Assembly (NCBI RefSeq): GCF_000709345.1
Contig: NZ_KL448323.1
Coordinates: 62,001 to 126,000 of the forward strand
Length of the DNA stretch: 64,000 nucleotides
Direction of reading: 5' to 3'
From: Polaromonas glacialis
Lineage (GTDB): Bacteria > Pseudomonadota > Gammaproteobacteria > Burkholderiales > Burkholderiaceae_C
Part shown: piece by piece, positions 29,893 through 38,693 of the stretch
Layout of the letters: every line of letters starts with the position of its first letter
Position numbering within the stretch: the first letter of the stretch is position 1
The notes under the pieces: model-generated
What the model saw: only the letters and a program-made list of their open reading frames with translations
Databases searched by the model: none
What the model was told of the DNA's origin: nothing
Translations under genes and position numbers: made by a program

Positions 29893-30971
29893 AGTTAGAG
29901 ATGCGGCCGCAGCCGTCACCCTTCTGGAGCTACGCATCGCCCATCCTGGCGCTTTTGCTGACCGTGGCCATCGGCATAGGCTTGTTTCTGGCGCTGGGCA
30001 AGGACCCGGTCAAGGGCCTGCAGGTGTTTTTCTGGGAGCCGCTCAAGTCGTCCTATGCAATAGGCGAATTGCTGGTCAAGGCCACGCCGCTGCTGATCAT
30101 CGCGCTGGGGCTGGCGGTGTGCTTTCGCTCGAATGTCTGGAATATCGGCGCCGAAGGGCAGTTTGTCATCGGCGCGCTGGCGGCTGGCGGCGTGGCGCTG
30201 CTGGCCGACAAGACCACCGGGCCGTGGATCATTCCGGCGATTCTGCTGGCGGGCGTGCTGGGCGGCATGTTCTGGGCCGGCATCACCGCCTTTTTGCGCG
30301 ATCGTTTCAATGCCAATGAAATCCTGGTGAGCCTGATGCTGGTCTATGTGGCCGGCCTGATCCTGAACTACATGGTGTTCGGCCCGTGGAAAGACCCGAA
30401 CGGCTACAACTTTCCGCAAACCAGGAACTTCGAGGCGGTCACGCAGATTCCCCGGCTGATGGCCGGCTCGCGCGTGACGATTGGCATCGTGCTGGCGCTG
30501 GCCGGCGTGGGCGCCTTGTGGCTGTACCTGTACCGCACCTATGCCGGCTTTGCGCAGGAGGTCAGCGGCCTGGCGCCTGCGGCCGCCCGCTATGCCGGGT
30601 TTTCGTCGCGCCGCGCGCTGTGGGTGGCGCTCTTGATCTCGGGCGGCGCGGCCGGGCTGGCCGGTGCGCTGGAAGTCGCCGGGCCGATTGGCCAGCTCAC
30701 GCCCTACGTGCCGGCGGGCTACGGCTTTGCCGCCATCATCGTCGCCTTTGTCGGCCGGCTGCATCCGGTGGGCGTGGTGTTTTCCGCCATGTTGATGAGC
30801 ATGTTCTACATCGGCGGCGAGCTGGCGCAGTCGCGCCTGGGCCTGCCCAAGTCGATCACCGGCGTGTTCCAGGGCCTGCTGCTGTTCAACCTGCTGGCCT
30901 GCGACACCCTGATTGCCTACCGCTTGCGGCTGTCCCGGCCGCTTCCCCTTTCCACCCAGGGAGCGCGCTGA
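29889..30971 (+). CDS. BMP-type ABC importer, permease 1 (YufP/NupB-like)
   Basis: A 360-residue inner-membrane permease with about nine or ten hydrophobic helices. The FRSNVWNIGAEGQFVIGAL segment (near residue 82) and GYGFAAIIVAFVGRLHPVGV (near 280) are hallmarks of the branched-chain/ribose/BMP permease superfamily. The ATG at 29889 overlaps the ATPase stop, and the stop shares one base with the next start: a tightly coupled operon. Confidence 0.92.
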   Translation: MKLEMRPQPSPFWSYASPILALLLTVAIGIGLFLALGKDPVKGLQVFFWEPLKSSYAIGELLVKATPLLIIALGLAVCFRSNVWNIGAEGQFVIGALAAGGVALLADKTTGPWIIPAILLAGVLGGMFWAGITAFLRDRFNANEILVSLMLVYVAGLILNYMVFGPWKDPNGYNFPQTRNFEAVTQIPRLMAGSRVTIGIVLALAGVGALWLYLYRTYAGFAQEVSGLAPAAARYAGFSSRRALWVALLISGGAAGLAGALEVAGPIGQLTPYVPAGYGFAAIIVAFVGRLHPVGVVFSAMLMSMFYIGGELAQSRLGLPKSITGVFQGLLLFNLLACDTLIAYRLRLSRPLPLSTQGAR

Positions 30972-31891
30972 TGGATTCCACCGCCTTGCTGCTGGCCTCG
31001 ACCTTAAGTGCCGGCACCGTGCTGGCGATTGCCTCGCTCGGCCTGCTGATCAATGAAAAGGCCGGCATCGTCAACCTCGGCGCCGAGGGCATGATGCTGT
31101 GCGCCGCCATCGCCGGCTTTGCCACCGTGGTGCATACCGGCAACAGCTGGCTGGGCTTTGCCGCCGGCATGGCCGCCGGGGCTTTTCTGGCCGCCATTTT
31201 TGGCGCGCTGGTGATCTGGCTCAACACCAACCAGTACGCCACCGGGCTGGCGCTGACGATGTTCGGCGCCGGCTTTTCGGCCTTTGCCGGCATCAACTAT
31301 GTGCAGGAAAAGCTGCCCGAACAAACGCTCTACCCGATTCCGCTGCTGGCCGACATTCCCTTCATCGGCCCGGCGCTGTTCCGCCAGCATCCGATGGTCT
31401 ACATCGCGATGGCACTGACCGCCGGGCTGATCTGGTTTTTGTACCGCACGCGCGCCGGCTTGGTGCTGCGCTCGGTCGGCGAGAGCCCCGAGTCGGCGCA
31501 TGCGCTGGGCTACCCGGTGCGGCGCATCCGCCTGGCCGCCGTGGTGGCCGGCGGCGCGCTGTGCGGCCTGGCCGGCGCCTATGTGTCGGTGGTCTACACG
31601 CCGCTGTGGGTCGAGGGCATGATTGCAGGCAAGGGCTGGATCGCGCTGGCGCTGACCACCTTTGCCACATGGCGCCCGGCGCGCGTCTTGCTTGGCGCCT
31701 ACCTGTTCGGCGGCGTGACGATGCTGCAGTTCCACCTGCAGGGGCTGGGCGTCGATGTGCCGCCGCAGTTTTTGTCGATGCTGCCCTACCTGGCGACCAT
31801 CGTGGTGCTGGTGCTGATTTCGCGCAATCCCCTGTGGATACGCATCAACATGCCGACTTCCATCGGCAAGCCGTTTTACCCCGGCGCCTGA
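30971..31891 (+). CDS. BMP-type ABC importer, permease 2 (YufQ/NupC-like)
   Basis: A 306-residue inner-membrane permease with KAGIVNLGAEGMMLCAAIAG near residue 30 and MIAGKGWIALALTTFATW near 215, the second permease half of BMP-type importers. It starts at the base ending the preceding gene. The binding-protein gene follows after 79 bp, which leave room for an internal promoter or processing site. Confidence 0.92.
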   Translation: MDSTALLLASTLSAGTVLAIASLGLLINEKAGIVNLGAEGMMLCAAIAGFATVVHTGNSWLGFAAGMAAGAFLAAIFGALVIWLNTNQYATGLALTMFGAGFSAFAGINYVQEKLPEQTLYPIPLLADIPFIGPALFRQHPMVYIAMALTAGLIWFLYRTRAGLVLRSVGESPESAHALGYPVRRIRLAAVVAGGALCGLAGAYVSVVYTPLWVEGMIAGKGWIALALTTFATWRPARVLLGAYLFGGVTMLQFHLQGLGVDVPPQFLSMLPYLATIVVLVLISRNPLWIRINMPTSIGKPFYPGA

Positions 31892-31970
31892 GTTTTTCGC
31901 GCCCGATAATGGCGCTTGCCCAAGCCTGGCGTGACCGATTTTTTTGACCCTTGAATGAAAGCGACATGAC

Positions 31971-33122
31971 ATGACAGACCTGCAAAAACGCTCCCTGCTC
32001 AAGCTGGCCGCCCTCTCGGCGGTGGCTGTGGCCGCCCTCGCGGGTTGCGGCAAGAAAGAGGAAGCGGCGCCTGCGCCCGCACCGGCGCCAGCCGCTGCTG
32101 CCCCGGCCAAGGCCGCACCCCTGAAAATCGCTTTTGCCTATGTCGGCCCGGTCGGCGACGGCGGCTGGACCTACGCGCATGACAACGGCCGCAAGGCGGT
32201 TGAAAAGGAATTCGGCGACAAGGTCGTCACCAGTTTTGTCGAAAAAGTTCCCGAGTCGGCCGATGCCGAGCGCGTGATCCGCGACATGGCCTCTCAAGGC
32301 GCGCAGCTGATCTTTGGCACCACCTTCGGCTACATGGAGCCCATGCTCAAGGTCGCCGCCGACCTGAAGGATGTCAAGTTCGAGCACGCCACCGGCTACA
32401 AGACCGCCGCCAACCTGCGCACCTACGACAGCCGCACCTACGAAGGCGCCTACATGGCCGGCGTCGTGGCCGGCAAGATGAGCAAGACCGGCACGCTGGG
32501 CGTGGTCGGCTCGGTGCCTATTCCTGAAGTGGTGCGCAACATCAACAGCTTCACGCTGGGCGCGCAGTCGGTGAATCCGAAAATCACGACCAAGGTGGTC
32601 TGGGTGAACGAATGGTTCAACCCGCCCAAGGAAACCGAAGCCGCCACGGCCTTGATCAACGGCGGCGCCGACGTGCTGTTCCAGAACACCGACTCGTCGG
32701 CCGTGCTGCAGACCGCCGAGAAGATGGGCAAGCGCGCCTTCGGCTGGGATTCGGACATGACCGCCTACGGCCCCAAGGCCCACCTGGCATCGGCCGTGAT
32801 CAACTGGGGTCCGTACTACGTCAAGTCCGTGGGCGAGGCGCTCGAAGGCAAGTGGACCGGCGGCACCTCAGCCTGGTGGGGCGTGAAGGAAGGCGCGATT
32901 GACCTGGTGTCCATCGCCGCCGACGTGCCCGACGACACGAAAAAGCGCATCGACGAAGTCAAGGCCGGCCTGAAGGACGGCAGCTTTTCCATCTGGAAAG
33001 GCCCGATCATGGACAACACCGGCAAGGAACTTTTGCCTAAGGACGTGGTCGCCGACGACAAGTTCCTGGGCGGCCTGAAGACCTATGTGAAGGGCGTCGA
33101 AGGCAAGGTGCCCGGCGGCTGA
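31971..33122 (+). CDS. BMP-family substrate-binding lipoprotein
   Basis: A 383-residue receptor of the Bmp/PnrA family, which binds purine nucleosides or related bases. The N-terminus has a twin-basic start, a hydrophobic segment and a lipobox LAGC, so it is membrane-anchored; an Ala/Pro-rich linker follows (about residues 28-47). The mature domain has AFAYVGPVGDGGWTYAHD, FGTTFGYMEPMLKVA and FQNTDSSAVLQTAEKMGK. It completes the ATPase-permease-permease-receptor operon. Adenine deaminase follows after an intrinsic terminator, supporting a purine substrate. Confidence 0.92.
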   Translation: MTDLQKRSLLKLAALSAVAVAALAGCGKKEEAAPAPAPAPAAAAPAKAAPLKIAFAYVGPVGDGGWTYAHDNGRKAVEKEFGDKVVTSFVEKVPESADAERVIRDMASQGAQLIFGTTFGYMEPMLKVAADLKDVKFEHATGYKTAANLRTYDSRTYEGAYMAGVVAGKMSKTGTLGVVGSVPIPEVVRNINSFTLGAQSVNPKITTKVVWVNEWFNPPKETEAATALINGGADVLFQNTDSSAVLQTAEKMGKRAFGWDSDMTAYGPKAHLASAVINWGPYYVKSVGEALEGKWTGGTSAWWGVKEGAIDLVSIAADVPDDTKKRIDEVKAGLKDGSFSIWKGPIMDNTGKELLPKDVVADDKFLGGLKTYVKGVEGKVPGG

Positions 33123-33175
33123 TCCCCGGCTTGCCCCCTTCCCAAAGGGGAGGGCGCAAAACAGAGATACTTGCG

Positions 33176-33203
33176 GGCTGCCTTCGGGCAGCCTTTTCTT
33201 TTT
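33176..33203 (+). terminator. Intrinsic terminator just ahead of the adenine deaminase gene
   Basis: A perfect 7-bp stem, GGCTGCC/GGCAGCC, closes a TTCG tetraloop and is followed by TTTTCTTTTT. Only 11 bp separate the T-tract from the next ATG, with that gene's ribosome binding site inside the gap. It can end the importer operon or act as a partial terminator controlling read-through. Confidence 0.88.
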
Positions 33204-33214
33204 CCGGAGTTGCC

Positions 33215-34255
33215 ATGACGCCAGTCAAACCCGTTGCCGCCGACCGCTTGCCCGCGCTGCTCAGGCAGATGCCCAAGGCCGAACTGCACATCCACATCGA
33301 AGGCTCGCTGGAGCCCGAACTGATCTTTGCGCTCGCCAGGCGCAACGGCGTGCAGATTCCGTATGCCAGCGTGGACGAGCTGCGCAGCGCCTATGCCTTC
33401 ACCAATCTGCAGAGCTTTCTGGACATCTACTACGCCGGCGCCAGCGTGCTGATCACCGAGCAGGATTTCTACGACATGGCGCGCGCCTATCTTGTCAAGG
33501 CGGCGCAGGACAACGTGGTTCACACCGAACTGTTTTTCGACCCGCAGACGCACACGGCGCGCGGCGTGCGCATGGAAACGGTCATCAACGGCCTGCACCG
33601 CGCCTGCGTCGATGCGCAGGCGGAACTGGGCGTGAGCGCGTCGCTGATCCTGTGTTTTTTGCGCCATCTGAGCGAGGAAGACGCTTTTGCATCGCTGGAG
33701 CAGGCGCTGCCCTTTCGGGACTTGATTCTCGGCATCGGCCTTGATTCGGGCGAGGTCGGCAACCCGCCCGAGAAGTTCGCCAGAGTGTTCGCCCGCTGCC
33801 GCGAACTCGGCTTTCACCTGGTCGCGCATGCCGGCGAGGAAGGCCCGCCGGCCTATGTCTGGACCGCGCTCGATGTGCTGAAGGTCGAGCGCATCGACCA
33901 CGGCGTGCAGTCGAGCAAGGACGCGCTGCTGATGCAGCGGCTGGCCAGGGACCGCATCGCGCTGACGGTCTGCCCGCTGTCCAACCTCAAGCTGTGCGTG
34001 TTCCCCGACCTGGCCAGCCACAACCTGCGCCAGCTGCTGGACGCCGGGCTGGCGGCCACGGTCAATTCCGACGACCCGGCGTATTTTGGCGGCTATATGA
34101 ATGAGAACTTCACGCAGACCTTTGCCGCCGGCCCGCTCAATGCCCAGCACGCCTACACCTTGGCGCGCAACAGTTTCGAGGCCAGCTTCATCGACGACGC
34201 GGCCAAGCGGCGCCATATCGACCGGCTGGATGCGACTTTCGAGGCTTTCCAGTAG
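33215..34255 (+). CDS. Adenine deaminase (adenosine deaminase family)
   Basis: A 346-residue zinc hydrolase converting adenine (or adenosine) to hypoxanthine (or inosine). Metal ligands lie in AELHIHIEGSLEP near residue 20, VAHAGEEGPP near 205, ERIDHGVQ near 228 and the SDDPAYFGGY motif near 285. The last motif is typical of the fungal Aah1-like adenine deaminase branch, so I favour adenine over adenosine. The ATG at 33215 has GGAG in position; the frame is open to 33131. Its product feeds xanthine dehydrogenase. Confidence 0.88.
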   Translation: MTPVKPVAADRLPALLRQMPKAELHIHIEGSLEPELIFALARRNGVQIPYASVDELRSAYAFTNLQSFLDIYYAGASVLITEQDFYDMARAYLVKAAQDNVVHTELFFDPQTHTARGVRMETVINGLHRACVDAQAELGVSASLILCFLRHLSEEDAFASLEQALPFRDLILGIGLDSGEVGNPPEKFARVFARCRELGFHLVAHAGEEGPPAYVWTALDVLKVERIDHGVQSSKDALLMQRLARDRIALTVCPLSNLKLCVFPDLASHNLRQLLDAGLAATVNSDDPAYFGGYMNENFTQTFAAGPLNAQHAYTLARNSFEASFIDDAAKRRHIDRLDATFEAFQ

Positions 34256-34283
34256 CGCGCATGGCTTTTCGCCCGGACAACCA

Positions 34284-34350
34284 CTTTTTTGTTATCAAAT
34301 AGGCCTTTGTCGCACGCCTGGTATGTGCAAGCAGCTATGGATTAAGTAGC
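34284..34350 (-). repeat. Dispersed two-hairpin repeat, copy I
   Basis: On the minus strand it reads GCTACTTAATCCATAGC, then CTTGCACATACCAGGCGTGCG, AAAGGCC and TATTTGATAAC. It lies between adenine deaminase and the histidine kinase gene, 29 bp past the former's stop. Confidence 0.8.
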
Positions 34351-34521
34351 AAAAATCGCCGGGCATCTTGAACGCCGGAGCCCGCCGATGCGCACAGGAC
34401 GACCGAATTTCCAGCGCAGCTTGTCCAATGAAGCTTTCACGAATTTACTTATAGTGCTGTCACATCGCGCACGTTGTTGCAGTGATGAAGCCGGTCCCTG
34501 GATGTGAAATGAACAATACAG

Positions 34522-36912
34522 ATGCTTGAGCCCATAAAACCGCCGGACGAATGGGGCCGCGTGGCCGAACTGCACAACTTGTGCCTGCTCGATACGCCGC
34601 CAGAAGAACGCTTTGATCGTCTCACGCGCATTGCGCAGCGCCTGTTCGGCGTGCGTATCGTGCTGGTGTCGCTGATCGACGATGAACGCCAGTGGTTCAA
34701 GTCGAGCCAGGGGCTCGATGCACGGGAAACCCCTCGAAACATCTCGTTTTGCGGCCACGCGATTCTGGCCGATGGCGCTTTTGTCGTGGAAGACGCGTCG
34801 CTTGATCCGCGTTTCGCCGACAACCCGCTGGTGACGGGCCCGCTGGGCATCCGTTTTTACGCAGGCATGCCGCTGAAGGGGCCGCAAGGCCACAAAGTCG
34901 GCACCCTGTGCCTGATTGACCCGACGCCGCGAGAATTCAGCCCCGAAGATGCGGCTGCTCTGCACGACCTGGCGGAACTGGTCATGCTCGAACTCACGAA
35001 CAAGGCCTTGACGCTGGCGGTCAATTCCGCCCGGGAGAGCGAGTCCAGGCTGCGCCAGATCACCGACACCGTGCCCGCCCTGATTGCCTACCGGGACCGC
35101 CAGCAGCGGTTCTGCTTTCACAACCGGGCCTATGAAGAACTCTTCAACCTGAGCGCCAGGCAGATCAAGGGCCGCACCTTTGCCGAACTGGCTGGCCCGC
35201 AAGCCAACGATCGGGTACAGGACAAATTCGAGGAGGTGCTGCGCGGCCATCCGGTTCGCTACGAACAGTCGTTCAGGAACCGGCTGGGCGAGCTGCGCAT
35301 CTACGACATGCAGTACGCCCCGCGTTATGGCGAAGGAACCGAGAAAGACCGGGTCATCGGTTTTTACTCGCTGGGCGCGGACATCACCGAGCTCAAGCGG
35401 ATCAACCGCATGAAAACCGAATTCATCTCCACCGTCAGCCATGAACTGCGCACGCCGCTGACCTCCATCCGGGGATCGCTGGGGCTGGTGCTGGGCGGCG
35501 TGGCCGGTGAACTGCCCGACGCGGTCAAAAGCCTGCTGGACATCGCAAACAACAACTGCGAACGCCTGATCCGCCTGATCAACGACATCCTGGACAGCGA
35601 AAAAATCGAGTCCGGCAAGATGCAGCTGGAGCTGAAGGTCGTCAACATGGCGCAACTGGTGCAGCAGGCCATGACCGCCAACGAAGGCTTTGCCGACCAG
35701 CACGGCGTGAAGCTGGTGCTGCAAGCGCCCGACGATTCGCTGCAGGCGAGCGTGGACAGCGACCGGCTGGTGCAGGTCGTGACCAACCTGTTGTCCAATG
35801 CCGTCAAGTTTTCACCGCCTGATGGCACGGTGACCGTGAAGGTGTTGCAGGTCGCGCAGGGCGTCCGTGTCGAGGTGGTTGACTGCGGCCCGGGCATTCC
35901 CGATGAATTTCGCGACCGTATCTTCGAGAAGTTCTCGCAGGCCGATGCTTCCGACAGCCGGCAAAAAGGCGGCACCGGCCTGGGGCTCAATATTTCACAG
36001 GCCCTGGTCCACAAGATGGGCGGCCAGATCGGCTTTGCCAGCAGGGCCGGCGCGGGTTCCACGTTTTTCTTCGAGCTCCCCGAATGGCGCAACCCGGAAC
36101 CGGCGGTGCAACTTCCGCCTGCCGCTGTTCAGCCCGTCCGCGCGCGGCCACGCATCCTGGTCTGCGAGAGCGATCCGGACGTTGCACGCCTGATCCGCAT
36201 GATGCTCGAAAAAGCGGGGTTCGATTCGGAAATGGTGCATGGCGCGTCGCAGGCGCTGGAACGCGTGGTGCTCGGTGGCTTCGTGGCCCTGACCGTGGAC
36301 TTGAATCTCCAGGGCAGCGCGGCCTTCATCAATGCCTTGCGCGCCGATGAACGGACACGCCATCTGCCGGTCGTGGCGATCTCGGCCATGGCCGGGGAAG
36401 GGCGCCTGCAATTCAACCAAAAACTGCTCACGGTGTCGGACTGGCTTGAAAAACCCATCGACGAAAGCCGGCTGGTACACAGCGTGCGCCGCGCCGTGGC
36501 CAGCTCGAAAAGCGCAAAGCCGCGCATCCTGCATGTCGAAGACGATCCTGATATCCAGAGCATCGTTGCCGCCATCGTTCAGGACAATGCCGTGTTCGAG
36601 TTTTCGGCCACGCTCCATGAAGCCCGTGCCCGGCTGCGCGAGAACTCCTTTGACCTGATACTGCTGGACCTTGCGCTTGGCAAGGATTCGGGCTGGAGCC
36701 TGTTCGAGGACATCGACCAACTCACCCCCAGGCCGCCGGTGATCGTGTTTTCTGCCAGTGATGAAGACCCGGCTCAAAGAAAAAAGGTTGCAGCGGTTCT
36801 GGTCAAATCCAACACTTCCAACACCGAATTGCTCAATGCAATACAGCGCGCGCTCCTGATTCCCGAAAATTCCGGGAACCCCGGGCGCATTCATCCCAAA
36901 AATCAAGATTGA
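34522..36912 (+). CDS. Hybrid sensor histidine kinase (GAF-PAS-HisKA-HATPase-REC-REC)
   Basis: A 796-residue cytoplasmic sensor without clear membrane helices. A GAF domain (about 20-165) has ISFCGHAILADGAFVVEDAS. A PAS domain (about 175-295) follows. The HisKA dimerisation helix has the phospho-acceptor His307 in TVSHELRTPLTS. The ATPase domain (about 410-530) has NLLSNAVKFSP, DCGPGIP and GGTGLGLNIS. Two receiver domains follow, with probable phospho-acceptor Asp593 and Asp716. The tandem receivers and the adjacent single-domain regulator suggest a multistep phosphorelay. The signal is unknown; a flavin- or haem-independent GAF/PAS input is only a guess. The ATG at 34522 lacks a strong ribosome binding site. 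Confidence 0.92.
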   Translation: MLEPIKPPDEWGRVAELHNLCLLDTPPEERFDRLTRIAQRLFGVRIVLVSLIDDERQWFKSSQGLDARETPRNISFCGHAILADGAFVVEDASLDPRFADNPLVTGPLGIRFYAGMPLKGPQGHKVGTLCLIDPTPREFSPEDAAALHDLAELVMLELTNKALTLAVNSARESESRLRQITDTVPALIAYRDRQQRFCFHNRAYEELFNLSARQIKGRTFAELAGPQANDRVQDKFEEVLRGHPVRYEQSFRNRLGELRIYDMQYAPRYGEGTEKDRVIGFYSLGADITELKRINRMKTEFISTVSHELRTPLTSIRGSLGLVLGGVAGELPDAVKSLLDIANNNCERLIRLINDILDSEKIESGKMQLELKVVNMAQLVQQAMTANEGFADQHGVKLVLQAPDDSLQASVDSDRLVQVVTNLLSNAVKFSPPDGTVTVKVLQVAQGVRVEVVDCGPGIPDEFRDRIFEKFSQADASDSRQKGGTGLGLNISQALVHKMGGQIGFASRAGAGSTFFFELPEWRNPEPAVQLPPAAVQPVRARPRILVCESDPDVARLIRMMLEKAGFDSEMVHGASQALERVVLGGFVALTVDLNLQGSAAFINALRADERTRHLPVVAISAMAGEGRLQFNQKLLTVSDWLEKPIDESRLVHSVRRAVASSKSAKPRILHVEDDPDIQSIVAAIVQDNAVFEFSATLHEARARLRENSFDLILLDLALGKDSGWSLFEDIDQLTPRPPVIVFSASDEDPAQRKKVAAVLVKSNTSNTELLNAIQRALLIPENSGNPGRIHPKNQD

Positions 36913-36914
36913 CC

Positions 36915-37301
36915 ATGTCCTCACCGCTTTGCCGCATCCTTTATGTTGAAGACCAGCCTGACATCCGCCTGGTGGCCAAGATGGCGCTGGAGGTCGTCGG
37001 GGGATTTACCGTCGTGGCCTGCGCTTCGGGCCAGGAGGCGCTCAATTGCGCCCCGGACGCCATGGCCGATCTGCTGCTGCTGGACGTGATGATGCCCGGC
37101 ATGGACGGGCCCAGCACCTTGCAGGCCTTGCGCAAGCTTCCCGCCACGGCGCAGACACCGGTCATCTTCATGACCGCCAAGGTGCAGGCCGCCGAAGTGG
37201 CGCTCTACAAGTCGATGGGCGCGCTGGAGGTGATTTCCAAACCATTCGACCCGATGAAGCTGTCTGAACAACTACGCCAGGTATGGGCGGCGCGCCCTTG
37301 A
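36915..37301 (+). CDS. Single-domain response regulator
   Basis: A 128-residue CheY-like receiver with no output domain. The acidic pair is in VEDQPD (11-16), the phospho-acceptor Asp57 is in LLLDVMMPGMDG, and the switch Thr and Lys lie in FMTAKVQ and SKPFD. The gene starts two bases after the kinase stop, so it is probably its partner in a phosphorelay or acts by protein contact. Confidence 0.92.
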   Translation: MSSPLCRILYVEDQPDIRLVAKMALEVVGGFTVVACASGQEALNCAPDAMADLLLLDVMMPGMDGPSTLQALRKLPATAQTPVIFMTAKVQAAEVALYKSMGALEVISKPFDPMKLSEQLRQVWAARP

Positions 37302-37358
37302 TAATCGACCCTGGCCTGACTTTGGGCTGAGCTGAAGCAAAAAAGACAGACACCTGGC

Positions 37359-38612
37359 ATGGCGCTTTCGACAAACCAACCCATTTCCGCAACGCCGTCC
37401 GGCGCATGGCCGATTGCCCTGGCCGGGCTGGTGTCGCTGGCCGTGGCCATGGGCATCGGCCGGTTTGCCTTCACGCCCCTCCTGCCGATGATGCTCAGCG
37501 ACGGCGTGGTCGATCTGCCGGGCGCCAGCTGGCTGGCCAGCGCCAATTATTTTGGCTACATGCTGGGCGCCATTTTCTGCACGCTCCAGCCCTGGATCTG
37601 GGCGCGCCTGCGCTGGCTGCCGGCGCTGGCCTTTTCGTCGCTGGTGCGCGCCGGCCTGCTGGCGACCGGCGCCCTGACGCTGGCGATGGCCTGGCCTTTT
37701 CCGGCCGCCTGGCCGGCGCTGCGCTTTGCCGCCGGCGTGACCAGCGCGGTGGTGTTTGTCTACACCTCGGGCTGGTGCCTTGCCCGCCTGTCGCGGCTGG
37801 GCGTGCCCAGCATGGGCGGCATGATCTACGCCGGTCCCGGCGCTGGCATTGTCGTGAGCGGCCTGCTGGCCAGCGCCATGGTGGCGCAGCACTTGGCGGC
37901 GGCTGCCGGCTGGGTGGTGGTGGGCCTGCTGGCCTTCGGGCTGTCAGCGACCGTGTGGCGAATTTTTCGCGGCGGCGACGAACGCCTGAAGGCGCTCGGC
38001 GCGCCAGGCCCGCAAGCGGCCAGCTTGTCCGCAACTGCAAATCATGGCCCGGCTGAAATGGCCGTGCTGACGCTGGCCTACAGCCTGGCCGGTTTCGGCT
38101 ACATCATCACGGCGACCTTCCTGCCGGTGATTGCTAGAGCAGCGCTGCCCGGTTCGGCCTGGCTCGACCTGTTCTGGCCGATCTTCGGCCTGGGCGTCAT
38201 GACCGGTGCGCTGCTGGCCACGCGCCTGCCGCACGGCGACATGCGGGTGCGCCTGGGCATTTGCTATGCGGTGCAGGCGCTGGGCATTTTCGCCAGCTTG
38301 TGGAGTCCGAGCCTGGCCGGCTTTGTCGTCGGCAGCCTGCTGCTGGGCATTCCGTTTACCGCGATCACCTTTTTCGGGGTGCAGGAGGTGCGGCGCCTGC
38401 GCCCGGCCACAGCCCCCGCCTTTATCGGCCTGCTGACGGCGGCCTACGGCGTGGGCCAGATTGCCGGCCCGCCGCTGGTGGCGCTGCTGCTCAGGCACAG
38501 CGCGACCACCGGCGAAGGCTTCACGCTGTCGCTTGAGATTGCCGCCAGCGCCCTGCTGGTCGGCGCAGTCATGTATGCCTGGATGGTGCGCGCTTATCCA
38601 GTTTTGAAATAA
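37359..38612 (+). CDS. MFS transporter, YbfB/YjiJ family
   Basis: A 417-residue membrane protein with about twelve hydrophobic helices. The first helix region, VAMGIGRFAFTPLLPMML (near residue 28), is the fingerprint of the YbfB/YjiJ branch of the major facilitator superfamily, and ANYFGYMLGA near 62 is also typical. The substrate is unknown. It lies 57 bp after the response regulator and may be its operon mate. Confidence 0.88.
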   Translation: MALSTNQPISATPSGAWPIALAGLVSLAVAMGIGRFAFTPLLPMMLSDGVVDLPGASWLASANYFGYMLGAIFCTLQPWIWARLRWLPALAFSSLVRAGLLATGALTLAMAWPFPAAWPALRFAAGVTSAVVFVYTSGWCLARLSRLGVPSMGGMIYAGPGAGIVVSGLLASAMVAQHLAAAAGWVVVGLLAFGLSATVWRIFRGGDERLKALGAPGPQAASLSATANHGPAEMAVLTLAYSLAGFGYIITATFLPVIARAALPGSAWLDLFWPIFGLGVMTGALLATRLPHGDMRVRLGICYAVQALGIFASLWSPSLAGFVVGSLLLGIPFTAITFFGVQEVRRLRPATAPAFIGLLTAAYGVGQIAGPPLVALLLRHSATTGEGFTLSLEIAASALLVGAVMYAWMVRAYPVLK

Positions 38613-38631
38613 AACGCTAAAATCACGGCTT

Positions 38632-38670
38632 CACCAGCGCGCTGTCCCGGCGCACTGGTGTTTTTATTTT
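38632..38670 (+). terminator. Intrinsic terminator between the MFS gene and the second BMP gene
   Basis: CACCAG and CTGGTG, extended by a GCGC pairing, form an imperfect stem followed by TTTTTATTTT. It lies 20 bp past the MFS stop and 23 bp before the next ATG, so it either ends the first transcript or forms part of the next gene's leader. Confidence 0.75.
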
Positions 38671-38693
38671 CCGGGACCATGTAGAGGACCACC

